From NCBI GenBank assembly GCA_963976625.1, contig CAXBLA010000013.1, positions 1-64,000 of the forward strand: DNA of 64,000 bases, given 5' to 3'. Shown here in pieces: positions 55,593 to 62,990 of the stretch. Source of the DNA: UBA1924 sp963976625. GTDB taxonomy: Bacteria; Planctomycetota; Phycisphaerae; Phycisphaerales; UBA1924. The notes beneath the pieces are model-generated. The model ran no database searches. It had not been told where the DNA came from and was given only the letters and a program-made list of their open reading frames with translations. The translations under genes and the position numbers were made by a program. Numbering within the stretch: the first letter of the stretch is position 1; each line of letters begins with the position of its first letter.

Positions 55593-56906
55593 TTAACCCA
55601 GCTTTCGCCATGCCCGCAGATCCTGGTGATATCCTTCGCGCCGCGCCCGCACAAACTCCGGCTCATACAACCGAGTCACCAATTGGCGAAAGCCCGAGAC
55701 CAGCTCCTCACTGGTCATGCCGATCGGCTCATAGTTGAGATCAAAGAGCGTGCACCGATCCCACTGCCCCGGATGCGTCAGCCGACCCGCCTCTTCGAGC
55801 CGACGGTAGAGCGCCGTCCCTGGGAAGGGCGTCTGCAGCGTCACTTGCACATCATACAGATTCGTCCGCTGGGCAAAGTCATACACCGCATCGAACGACC
55901 CCCCCGACTGCCCGTCGAGCCCGAGCACGAAGCACCCGATCACCGTGATCCCGTGGCGCTGGATCGTCCGCACCGCCTCTTCGTACTTCGGATACTGCGC
56001 CAGCTTCCAGTTGGTGTTCGTCTCGATCCCGTCGAGCCCCCGCGCATCGGGCGATTCGAGCCCAATGAGGACCTGCCTGCACCCCGCATGCTTCATGAGC
56101 CTCAGGAGCTTTTCGTCCTTGGCGATCGACACATCGCACTCGGTGAACCAGCGGACCCGCTCGGGGATCATGGCCTCGAGCAGCTCGTACGCCTTGCCCT
56201 TGCTCGCAAACGAGTTGTCGTCGGCCAGCTCGATAAACGGGCGATCCCAGATGGCTTTGATCGCCCGGATCTCCTCGATGACCTTCGCGGTCGGCTTCAC
56301 CTTGTAGCCGCCGGTGAGCATGATCGACGACGCACAAAAGTCGCACTTGTGCGGGCACCCACGCGTCGTCTGCACCGTCACCCGGTTGTATCGGCTGATA
56401 TCCAGCAAATCAAACCGCGGCATCGGCGAGTCGTCCATACAGTAGTGCCCGTCGGTCTCATACCTGCTCTGCAATCGCCCACCTCGAAAATCCTCGATCA
56501 GCTGTACCCACACGGGCTCGCCCTCGCCCACCACCACACTATCCGCGTGCAACGCACATTCGTCTGGGATACAAGTCGCGTGCAAACCGCCAATCACGAC
56601 CGTGATCCCCATCGCCCGGAAGCGATCGGCCAGTTCATACGCCTCGATCGCCTGAGCGGTCATCGTCGAAATCGCGACCAAATCAAACCCAAGCTCCGGT
56701 ACCGTATCCCGATTGATGTCATCCACCTCGTGATACGAAAGCTCAACATCCTCTGGCGTAAGAGCCGCCAGCGTGAGCAGCGACAAACTCGGAAGCGACG
56801 CGATCACCTCGGATCGTTCAACAAACCCGGGCAGCGTGAGCCCCAGCTTCATCAGCTCCGCGTCCTGCACACGCACCCCGCTCATGGCGATGAGTCCGAT
56901 CATCAT
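55593..56906 (-). CDS. B12-binding radical SAM protein
   Basis: About 437 residues. The N-terminal half resembles a cobalamin-binding Rossmann domain (VIASLPSLSLLTLAAL, VAISTMTAQAIEAYELADRFR, VVIGGLHATCIPDECALHADSVVVGEGE; landmarks). CPHKCDFC is the CxxxCxxC cluster site. TPFPGTALYRRLEEAGRL and a C-terminal helical extension resemble HpnP/HpnR-like and DUF4070 proteins. Class B methylase or similar chemistry is inferred. Start ATG 56906 overlaps the upstream stop as ATGA; the longer frame is antisense shadow. Substrate unknown. Confidence 0.88.
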   Translation of the reverse strand: MMIGLIAMSGVRVQDAELMKLGLTLPGFVERSEVIASLPSLSLLTLAALTPEDVELSYHEVDDINRDTVPELGFDLVAISTMTAQAIEAYELADRFRAMGITVVIGGLHATCIPDECALHADSVVVGEGEPVWVQLIEDFRGGRLQSRYETDGHYCMDDSPMPRFDLLDISRYNRVTVQTTRGCPHKCDFCASSIMLTGGYKVKPTAKVIEEIRAIKAIWDRPFIELADDNSFASKGKAYELLEAMIPERVRWFTECDVSIAKDEKLLRLMKHAGCRQVLIGLESPDARGLDGIETNTNWKLAQYPKYEEAVRTIQRHGITVIGCFVLGLDGQSGGSFDAVYDFAQRTNLYDVQVTLQTPFPGTALYRRLEEAGRLTHPGQWDRCTLFDLNYEPIGMTSEELVSGFRQLVTRLYEPEFVRARREGYHQDLRAWRKLG

Positions 56907-57307
56907 GACGCACCCCCGAGCATCGCAGCGGCCGTGATGTATGAGATCAGCACCCCGCCAAGCGTCAGCCCGATCACCGGGAGCACAAAGATCGACTTGG
57001 CCTTCTTCCATCGCGCGGCTATAAAACAACAGATCGGCATCGCGACCGCCCCGACAATAAACGACCACGACATCGCGTCCCACAAGCCGGTGTTGATCTG
57101 CTCGGCGCTGAGCACCAACGCGCTGAGTCCGACCAACACATTGAGCAACCCCGTCCCAAAGAACGCAATATGCCCGAGCCGGGCCAAGCGACGCTCCCAG
57201 CTCCCGTACCCGCCCATGAAGTTTTCCTTGTGGAACCCGAGCCCGAGCATCGCCCCCGAGAGGAATCCCATGGTGATCCAGAGCCATCCGAAAGCGATAT
57301 TGAGCAT
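56903..57307 (-). CDS. Small four-helix membrane protein, upstream partner of the radical SAM gene
   Basis: About 134 residues with four predicted helices (IAFGWLWITMGFLSGAMLG, HIAFFGTGLLNVLVGLSALVL, WSFIVGAVAMPICCFIAA, IFVLPVIGLTLGGVLISYI). No known family. Three ATGs in a row (57313, 57310, 57307) follow AGGAG directly; only the third has a normal 6-nt spacing, so it is chosen. Overlaps the radical SAM gene by four bases. A membrane-linked substrate (lipid?) for the enzyme is an inference. Confidence 0.7.
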   Translation of the reverse strand: MLNIAFGWLWITMGFLSGAMLGLGFHKENFMGGYGSWERRLARLGHIAFFGTGLLNVLVGLSALVLSAEQINTGLWDAMSWSFIVGAVAMPICCFIAARWKKAKSIFVLPVIGLTLGGVLISYITAAAMLGGAS

Positions 57308-57337
57308 CATCATCTCCTGTTGTTTGTATTCACTAGC

Positions 57338-57351
57338 TTAGTGTACACTAA
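57338..57351. promoter_or_regulatory. Perfect 14-bp palindrome in the divergent promoter region
   Basis: TTAGTGTACACTAA is self-complementary over all 14 bases. It lies between the radical SAM operon (minus, start about 57307) and the SDR/YpdA operon (plus, start 57448), about 30 bp from the first. It fits a dimeric repressor operator. No matching regulator is in the window. Confidence 0.65.
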
Positions 57352-57447
57352 ATCTCGGCCTCTTGCAAGGGCTTTCTGGAAAAATCCGAAAACCGGCCGA
57401 ATCTGAACGAAACGCAACATATCCAGCCGCCCGCCATATCCTCTGCC

Positions 57448-58455
57448 ATGAATATCCTCGTCCTCGGCGGCACGCAGTTCAGCGGCCGCGCCTTTGTCGA
57501 ACTCGCCGTCCACAACAACCACCAAGTCACGGTGCTCCACCGGTCCAAGGCTGATCCGGGCTTGCCCCCCGCCGTGCGCCGGCTCGTGGGCGATCGAGAC
57601 CCCAAGGTCGGCGACGGGCTCGACCATATCCAAGCCCTGCTCGACAATGGCGAACACTTCGACGCCGTCATTGATATGTGCGGCTACACCCCCCGCGTTA
57701 CCAAAGCCGCCTGCGACCTGCTCAAGGACCACACCGATCTGTACCTCTTTATCTCAACGATCTCGGTCTATGACCAAGAAGCCACCAGCGGCACCATCTC
57801 CGAGGACGACCCCAAAACAATTCTCGACGATCCAAGCGTCGAAGAAGTCACCGGCGAGACCTACGGCGGGCTCAAAGTCCTCTGCGAGCAGGTCGTCACC
57901 GACGCCTTCCCCGACAACCACTGCATCCCCCGCCCGTGCGTGATCGCCGGGCCCAACGACCCGACCGATCGCGTCACCTGGTGGGCACGCACGCTCACGA
58001 CCCAAGACCAGCTCGTCATCCCCAAAGCCGACGACAACTTCTACGCGAGCCTCATCGACGCCCGCGACCTCGCGGCCTTCATCCTCCACTGCGCGACCAA
58101 CAAGATCACCGGCATCTATAACACCACAGGCCCCGAGCCCGACTTCGCGTTGTCCGATTTCATCCAACAGTCGCACGCGGCCCTGTCATCCAAGACCAAT
58201 CTCATCGAAGCCGAAACCGAGTGGCTCGAAGCCCAAGGCGTAAAACGCTGGCTCGAAATCCCGGTCTGGCTTCCTGATGCAGCCCAGCACATCCACCGCG
58301 TAGATTCGTCCAAAGCCAGAGCCGCCGGGCTCACCAACCGCCCGCTCGCCGACACCATGCGTGACATCCACCAATGGGATGTCGAGCGCGGCTCACCCGA
58401 ACTCACCGCCGGCATGAAACCCGAACGCATCGCAGAACTCGTCAGCGCGATCTGA
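57448..58455 (+). CDS. NAD-dependent epimerase/dehydratase-like SDR
   Basis: 335 residues. Rossmann motif MNILVLGGTQFSGRAFV, DAVIDMCGYTP, YLFISTISVYDQEA, RPCVIAGPNDPTDRV, YASLIDARDLAAFIL. An atypical extended SDR, cytoplasmic, and in sequence order close to the exported SDR at 42,086 (which adds a Tat signal). YxxxK is at ETYGGLKVLCE (YGGLK). Probably co-transcribed with the YpdA-like gene 37 bp downstream. Substrate unknown. Confidence 0.88.
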   Translation: MNILVLGGTQFSGRAFVELAVHNNHQVTVLHRSKADPGLPPAVRRLVGDRDPKVGDGLDHIQALLDNGEHFDAVIDMCGYTPRVTKAACDLLKDHTDLYLFISTISVYDQEATSGTISEDDPKTILDDPSVEEVTGETYGGLKVLCEQVVTDAFPDNHCIPRPCVIAGPNDPTDRVTWWARTLTTQDQLVIPKADDNFYASLIDARDLAAFILHCATNKITGIYNTTGPEPDFALSDFIQQSHAALSSKTNLIEAETEWLEAQGVKRWLEIPVWLPDAAQHIHRVDSSKARAAGLTNRPLADTMRDIHQWDVERGSPELTAGMKPERIAELVSAI

Positions 58456-58492
58456 AGCTTCAAGACGAACCATTACCCCACGCCTACTCTCC

Positions 58493-59569
58493 ATGATGCA
58501 AGAGACAGACATCGCCATCATCGGCGCCGGCCCCATCGGCATCGAACTCGCCGCCGCCGTCAAAAAAGCCGGGCTCGACTACACCCACCTCGAAGCCGGG
58601 CAGATCGGCAGCACCATGCAGTGGTGGGCGCCCGGGACCAAGTACTTCTCCTCGCCCGAGCGCATCGCCATCGCCGGCGTGCCCTTGATCATCCCGGATC
58701 AAGAAAAAGCCACCCGCGAGCACTACCTCGACTACCTGCTCACGGTCGTGGGCACGCACCAGCTCGACATCCAGACCTACACCCGCGTGGTCAACATCGA
58801 GAAGCAAGACAACCACTTCGACATCCACACCACCCGCTCATTCCACGGCGTGGGCGGCCCCGAAGAACTCACCCATCAATCCCAATCAACCACGCCCTCC
58901 ACCACCTACCGCGCCAAGCGCGTCGTCCTCGCCATCGGCGATATGCACACGCCCCGTATGCTTGGGATCCCGGGCGAAGACCTCCCCCATGTCTCCCACT
59001 ACCTTGGCGATGTCCACCAATACGCCAACCAACGCGTCGTGATCGTCGGCGGCAAGAACTCGGCCGTGGAAGCCGCAATTCGGTTGTTCCGCGCAGGCGC
59101 GAAGGTCACCATGTCCTATCGCGGCGGTTCGTTCGACCCCGACCGCATCAAGTACTGGCTCCATCCGGAGATCGAGTACCTGATCAAAAAAGACAAGATC
59201 GACTTCGTCCCCCACTCGACGCTTGAGTCGATCACCCCCGAAGCCGCGCACATCAAATCCGAATCAGGCACAACCACGACCGCTGCCGATTTCGTCCTCC
59301 TGCTCACCGGCTACGAGCAAGACCAATCGCTCTTCGAGCAGCTCGGCATCGAACTGATCACCGACGATCGCAAACCAAAGATCAATCTCCAAACCATGGA
59401 GACAAATGTCCCCGGCATCTATGTCGCGGGCACCGCAGTCGCCGGCTCGCAGCAACGCACCAAGGTCTTCATCGAGACTTCGCACATCCATGTCGACCGC
59501 ATCGTTGCCGCGCTGCAGAACCGCATCAGCGACGCCGCCCCCGAGGACTTCTGGCTCGAAGAATCCTAA
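58493..59569 (+). CDS. YpdA-family FAD/NAD(P)-binding oxidoreductase
   Basis: 358 residues. FAD motif AIIGAGPIGIELA, YFSSPERIAIAGVPLI, NAD(P) motif VVIVGGKNSAVEAAIRLFRAG and the C-terminal VPGIYVAGTAVAGSQ. This matches the YpdA group of bacillithiol-disulfide reductases and relatives, which lack the CxxC of thioredoxin reductases, as here. Whether this organism makes bacillithiol cannot be seen; another low-molecular thiol is possible. Stop is 3 bp from the opposing GT4 stop. Confidence 0.85.
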   Translation: MMQETDIAIIGAGPIGIELAAAVKKAGLDYTHLEAGQIGSTMQWWAPGTKYFSSPERIAIAGVPLIIPDQEKATREHYLDYLLTVVGTHQLDIQTYTRVVNIEKQDNHFDIHTTRSFHGVGGPEELTHQSQSTTPSTTYRAKRVVLAIGDMHTPRMLGIPGEDLPHVSHYLGDVHQYANQRVVIVGGKNSAVEAAIRLFRAGAKVTMSYRGGSFDPDRIKYWLHPEIEYLIKKDKIDFVPHSTLESITPEAAHIKSESGTTTTAADFVLLLTGYEQDQSLFEQLGIELITDDRKPKINLQTMETNVPGIYVAGTAVAGSQQRTKVFIETSHIHVDRIVAALQNRISDAAPEDFWLEES

Positions 59570-59572
59570 ACT

Positions 59573-60814
59573 TTACCCGCGTGCCAACTCGATCGCCCGG
59601 GCGTACACCACCTCAAGATCATCGACCATGGTCTGAGCCGCGAACATCTTAGCGCACATCGCCCGCCCCCGCTGCCCCATCGCCGATCGCTTCTCCGGAT
59701 GCTCGGCCATCTTCCTGATCGCCATTCTTAGTTGTTCGGCATCTCCGATCGGGAACAAAATCCCCGTCGCGTCTTGCTCGCTGTATCCTTCAAGGTACTC
59801 GGGATCAATGCACGCCTCGCGCGTCCCGTCGGCATCGCTCGCAACAACCGGTACGCCGCACAACAACGCCTGAGGCACCGTCCTGGGCAACCCCTCGCGA
59901 TAACTCGGATGCAACAGCACATCCATCGCCCGCATCATCGCCCCCACACGCCCGCCGGGCACCAGCCCGGTTGACACCACCTGATCGCTCAGTCCTAACT
60001 CAGCGACCCGCCCGAGCAGCCTCTCCGACCACCACCCATCGCCCACCCACAGCAGCTTCCAGTGCGGGTTTGCACGCAGATCATCGCCGAGCGCATCGAG
60101 CAGATCATCGTGCCCCTTGTGCTCCGCGAGCCGGGCAACCGTCCCAATCACAAAGTCGCCGTCATCGAAGCCAAGCTCGCGGCGCATGTCATCGCGCGTC
60201 TCGCCCTCGATCGGATGCAAGAACCGCTCGGTCTCCATCCCCGACCGCAGGGTGACAAACTGCTCTTCGCGCCCGATCCCCGCCGCCCTGAACTGAGCCG
60301 TCATCGCGTCGGCCACCGATGTAATCACATGGCAACGCCTGGCCGCCCATTTCTCGGACGCGATGTACACCGTGTTCTTCCACTTGGGCAGGTACCGATG
60401 AAACGGCGGCCCATGGATCGTGTGCACCACCGCGGGCTTTGAACTCTTCGAACGCTTGCACACCGCCCACGCCGCCGCCCGCCCGAGCACGCCGGCCTTC
60501 GACGAATGCGTGTGCACCACATCGGGCTCAAGCTCTTCGATCAGCCTCTTGAGCCCTCGATACCCCTTGAGATCCTTGATCGCCGAGATCTGGCGCACCA
60601 TATGAGGCACCTCGTGCATCGTGATCCGCTCGCCGTTGGGTCCTCGATAACCATCGGCCCGATCGAAGTACGACCCCTCGGGCCCAAAGATGGGCCCATA
60701 CGCCAGATGCACCTCGTGCCCCAACGCCGCCTGCCCCTCGCACGAGAGCACGGTGTTCTCCTGCGATCCGCCCTGGATCAGCCGCGTCGAGATGTGCAGA
60801 ATCCTCAGGCTCAT
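59573..60814 (-). CDS. Glycosyltransferase family 4
   Basis: 413 residues. N-terminal ILHISTRLIQGGSQENTVLSC, THSSKAGVLGRAAAW, then IGTVARLAEHKGHDDLLDAL, LWVGDGW, VLLHPSYREGLPRTVPQALLCGVPVVASDADGTRE, the canonical GT4 nucleotide-binding E-G-L-P/E block. WaaG/PglA-like; envelope glycan synthesis. Coupled by a 4-base overlap to a GNAT gene upstream. Acceptor unknown. Confidence 0.92.
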   Translation of the reverse strand: MSLRILHISTRLIQGGSQENTVLSCEGQAALGHEVHLAYGPIFGPEGSYFDRADGYRGPNGERITMHEVPHMVRQISAIKDLKGYRGLKRLIEELEPDVVHTHSSKAGVLGRAAAWAVCKRSKSSKPAVVHTIHGPPFHRYLPKWKNTVYIASEKWAARRCHVITSVADAMTAQFRAAGIGREEQFVTLRSGMETERFLHPIEGETRDDMRRELGFDDGDFVIGTVARLAEHKGHDDLLDALGDDLRANPHWKLLWVGDGWWSERLLGRVAELGLSDQVVSTGLVPGGRVGAMMRAMDVLLHPSYREGLPRTVPQALLCGVPVVASDADGTREACIDPEYLEGYSEQDATGILFPIGDAEQLRMAIRKMAEHPEKRSAMGQRGRAMCAKMFAAQTMVDDLEVVYARAIELARG

Positions 60815-61341
60815 CGCACCAAGTCTACCAGCTCAAGCTCATGCAGGATCGTCGTCGTGTCGTAGTACAGCTCGCTGGGCCCCAGCTCCCGGAACCCGAC
60901 CTTGATTAATACTCTCCGAGAACCCGTGTTCTCCGGATTTGTCACGGCCACCAACCGCTCAACCCCAAGCCGATCGAACCCATACGCCGCCGAAGCCCGA
61001 GCGATTTCCGTCCCGTACCCCTTCCCCCAGTGCGCCTTGCCCAGCCGATACCCCAGCTCGATCTCATCGCCATTGAACGCGATCGGCACCAGCCCGCCCT
61101 GCCCGATGATCTCGTCCGTTTCCCGTTCGACGACCGTCCAAAAAGTCATCCCATGCTCATCACAAAGCCGGATCGCCCGCTCGATCCGCTCGACGACCTT
61201 GGCGCGCGTCCACCCTTCACCCGTCTTGCCGATATACCGCATCGTCTCCGGGTCCGCCCACATCAAGGCCAATGCATCAATATCCTCCACCTTCGGCACC
61301 CGCAGCACCAACCGATCCGTCTCCGCAATAATCTCACCCAT
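60811..61341 (-). CDS. GNAT-family N-acetyltransferase (RimJ/RimL-like)
   Basis: 176 residues. LVLRVPKVEDIDALALMWADPETMRYI, ELGYRLGKAHWGKGYGTEIARASAAYGFDRLGVERLVAVTNPENTGSRRVLIKVGF (acetyl-CoA loop GKGYGTE; landmark). Acetylates amino-terminal or small-molecule amines in relatives; target unknown. Sits in a tight minus-strand run with zinc-ribbon protein and GT4, overlapping both. Confidence 0.9.
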   Translation of the reverse strand: MGEIIAETDRLVLRVPKVEDIDALALMWADPETMRYIGKTGEGWTRAKVVERIERAIRLCDEHGMTFWTVVERETDEIIGQGGLVPIAFNGDEIELGYRLGKAHWGKGYGTEIARASAAYGFDRLGVERLVAVTNPENTGSRRVLIKVGFRELGPSELYYDTTTILHELELVDLVR

Positions 61342-61867
61342 CGTTCACCCCACACTTCTCCCCACATTCCGGACACACATCACCCTTCAATCCATCGAGC
61401 GAATAACCGCACCCCTTACAATATCCATCCCTTGAGTACGCATCTCGAACCCTCCACAGCAGCCAAACCGACCACAACACAAGCGGGATCGACACAAACA
61501 GTAATGGCAGATCGATCGTTTTAATCTGCTCTAAGCCCGTGGGCTGCAACGATCGAACCGTGCGTATACGAGGCGGCGACAGAATTGATGCTGCGCTGAC
61601 TCTTGTATAAAAGGTGGGTGGCCCACAGAAGCTCATCCCCCCAGCAGGTTTCACTACAGGCTTCGGGGGAGGCCCCACGATCTTTGTATGGGTGAAAATC
61701 AATCTGTTATTGAGCAAAGAGCACGACACATCGTGCACCATGAACTTGGACAAGGATACCTCAGGCTTGACGCTGGAAGAAATGAACAGCAATAGGATCG
61801 ACAGCGTGGTACATATCCACACCATCCAGCTGATCTTCCCTGGCCGTGCAACCTGTTCCTTACACAT
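61334..61867 (-). CDS. Membrane protein with C-terminal zinc ribbon
   Basis: About 177 residues from ATG 61867 (an ATG at 61882 overlaps truA further). Helix WMVWICTTLSILLLFISS, an exported loop with two cysteines, helix LPLLFVSIPLVLWSVWLLW, then ribbon CKGCGYSLDGL...VCPECG at the C-terminus. AT-richer than neighbours. Fifth zinc-ribbon membrane protein in the window. Overlaps both truA (8 bp) and the GNAT gene (8 bp). Function unknown. Confidence 0.7.
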   Translation of the reverse strand: MCKEQVARPGKISWMVWICTTLSILLLFISSSVKPEVSLSKFMVHDVSCSLLNNRLIFTHTKIVGPPPKPVVKPAGGMSFCGPPTFYTRVSAASILSPPRIRTVRSLQPTGLEQIKTIDLPLLFVSIPLVLWSVWLLWRVRDAYSRDGYCKGCGYSLDGLKGDVCPECGEKCGVNDG

Positions 61868-62696
61868 ACCGGATCCATTCAAGCCGCAAGCCCATCGGGG
61901 GTAGGGTCACGCCGGCGGTTCTCCGATCGCCGCTGGCGATCATGTCACGGATCTGCTCGGGCTCGATCTTGCCGCGACCGACCTCCATCAGCGTGCCCGC
62001 GATAATCCGCACCATGTTGTACAAGAACCCGTTGCCCGAGACACGAATGACAAACTTGCCCGCCTGCCCGTGATCCTCGGGCGTCTCGATCCTGCATTTA
62101 AAAATTGTCCGCACCGTGGTCTTGCGTCCGTGGGCGATCTGCGCGAAGCACGCGAAGTCATGCTCGCCCACCATCAAATCCGCGGCCCTTTGCATCCGCG
62201 CCCCATCGAGCTCATACCAAGTATGGAACACATACCGCCGATCCCACAACGGGCGCACCGCGCCAGAGAACATCGTGTAGCAATATTCCTTCTCGATCGC
62301 CCCGCCGATCGGATTGAACTCGTCGTCCACCACCTCAGCGCTGTGCACCAAGACATCCCTGGGCAGCTTGCTGTTGATCGCCTTGACCAGCCCGTCCGTC
62401 CCGCGTTCGATCGGCCAGCCCACCCCCTTGCTCGGATCTGGAGTGCTCGTAAACGCCGCGACCTGCCCATTGGCGTGCACGCCCGAGTCTGTGCGCGACG
62501 CGCCCGTCAAGATCACTTCCTCACGAACGACCTGCCGCACGGCTTGCTCGAGCACATGCTGCACCGTCCGCAGCTGTAAGCGTTGCGGCTCTTGGCCGGG
62601 CTCAGGCTTGGGTGCGTCGGGGTCCGGGGGCTCTTGCTTCTGCCACCCGAAGAAATCCGTCCCGTCGTACGCAACCGTGAGCTTGTAGCGCGGCAT
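61860..62696 (-). CDS. truA: tRNA pseudouridine synthase A
   Basis: 278 residues; makes pseudouridine 38-40 in the anticodon stem. Catalytic D70 in GASRTDSGVHANGQ, FNPIGGAIEKEYCYTMF region, HDFACFAQIAHGRKTTVRTIF, and the end NGFLYNMVRIIAGTLMEVGRGK. A proline-rich insertion of about 20 residues (PPDPDAPKPEPGQEPQ) after FFGWQKQ is unusual. Starts three bases after the stop of the preceding small gene. Confidence 0.95.
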   Translation of the reverse strand: MPRYKLTVAYDGTDFFGWQKQEPPDPDAPKPEPGQEPQRLQLRTVQHVLEQAVRQVVREEVILTGASRTDSGVHANGQVAAFTSTPDPSKGVGWPIERGTDGLVKAINSKLPRDVLVHSAEVVDDEFNPIGGAIEKEYCYTMFSGAVRPLWDRRYVFHTWYELDGARMQRAADLMVGEHDFACFAQIAHGRKTTVRTIFKCRIETPEDHGQAGKFVIRVSGNGFLYNMVRIIAGTLMEVGRGKIEPEQIRDMIASGDRRTAGVTLPPMGLRLEWIRYV

Positions 62697-62699
62697 CGA

Positions 62700-62978
62700 T
62701 CAGCCCGCGTCCGACACTGGTGCTGGCTCTGGCTTTGTGCTTGGCGAAGTCTCTGTCATGGTATCCGCAATCACCTGCGGCGCATCCTTGGACTCAAAGT
62801 CTGCGATCACCTTGGGTGCTGGCCCGCTGGGCCCGCCGCCGCCGTGACCGAACTTCTTGTACTCCTCGTCGGCCCACTGGTCCCCGACCTTCCACCAGAC
62901 CAGCGTCATCACCGCGGTGACCAACCCGACAAAAAGCCCAAGCGAAATCCAGACGACCATCCCGGCCTCCTCAAACAA
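62700..62978 (-). CDS. Small membrane protein downstream of nuoG
   Basis: 92 residues (86 if started at ATG 62960). One helix (VVWISLGLFVGLVTAVMTLVWWKVGDQWA), a glycine-rich linker GHGGGGPSGP, then an acidic Pro/Thr tail. The position between nuoG (12 bp) and truA suggests an accessory of the complex I operon, but no Nuo subunit looks like it. Function unknown. Confidence 0.6.
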   Translation of the reverse strand: MFEEAGMVVWISLGLFVGLVTAVMTLVWWKVGDQWADEEYKKFGHGGGGPSGPAPKVIADFESKDAPQVIADTMTETSPSTKPEPAPVSDAG

Positions 62979-62990
62979 AGTACAACCTGC

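Noticed and set aside
55626..57341. 571-codon open frame antisense to the radical SAM gene
   Set aside because: Same shadow effect; the radical SAM motifs on the minus strand are unambiguous.
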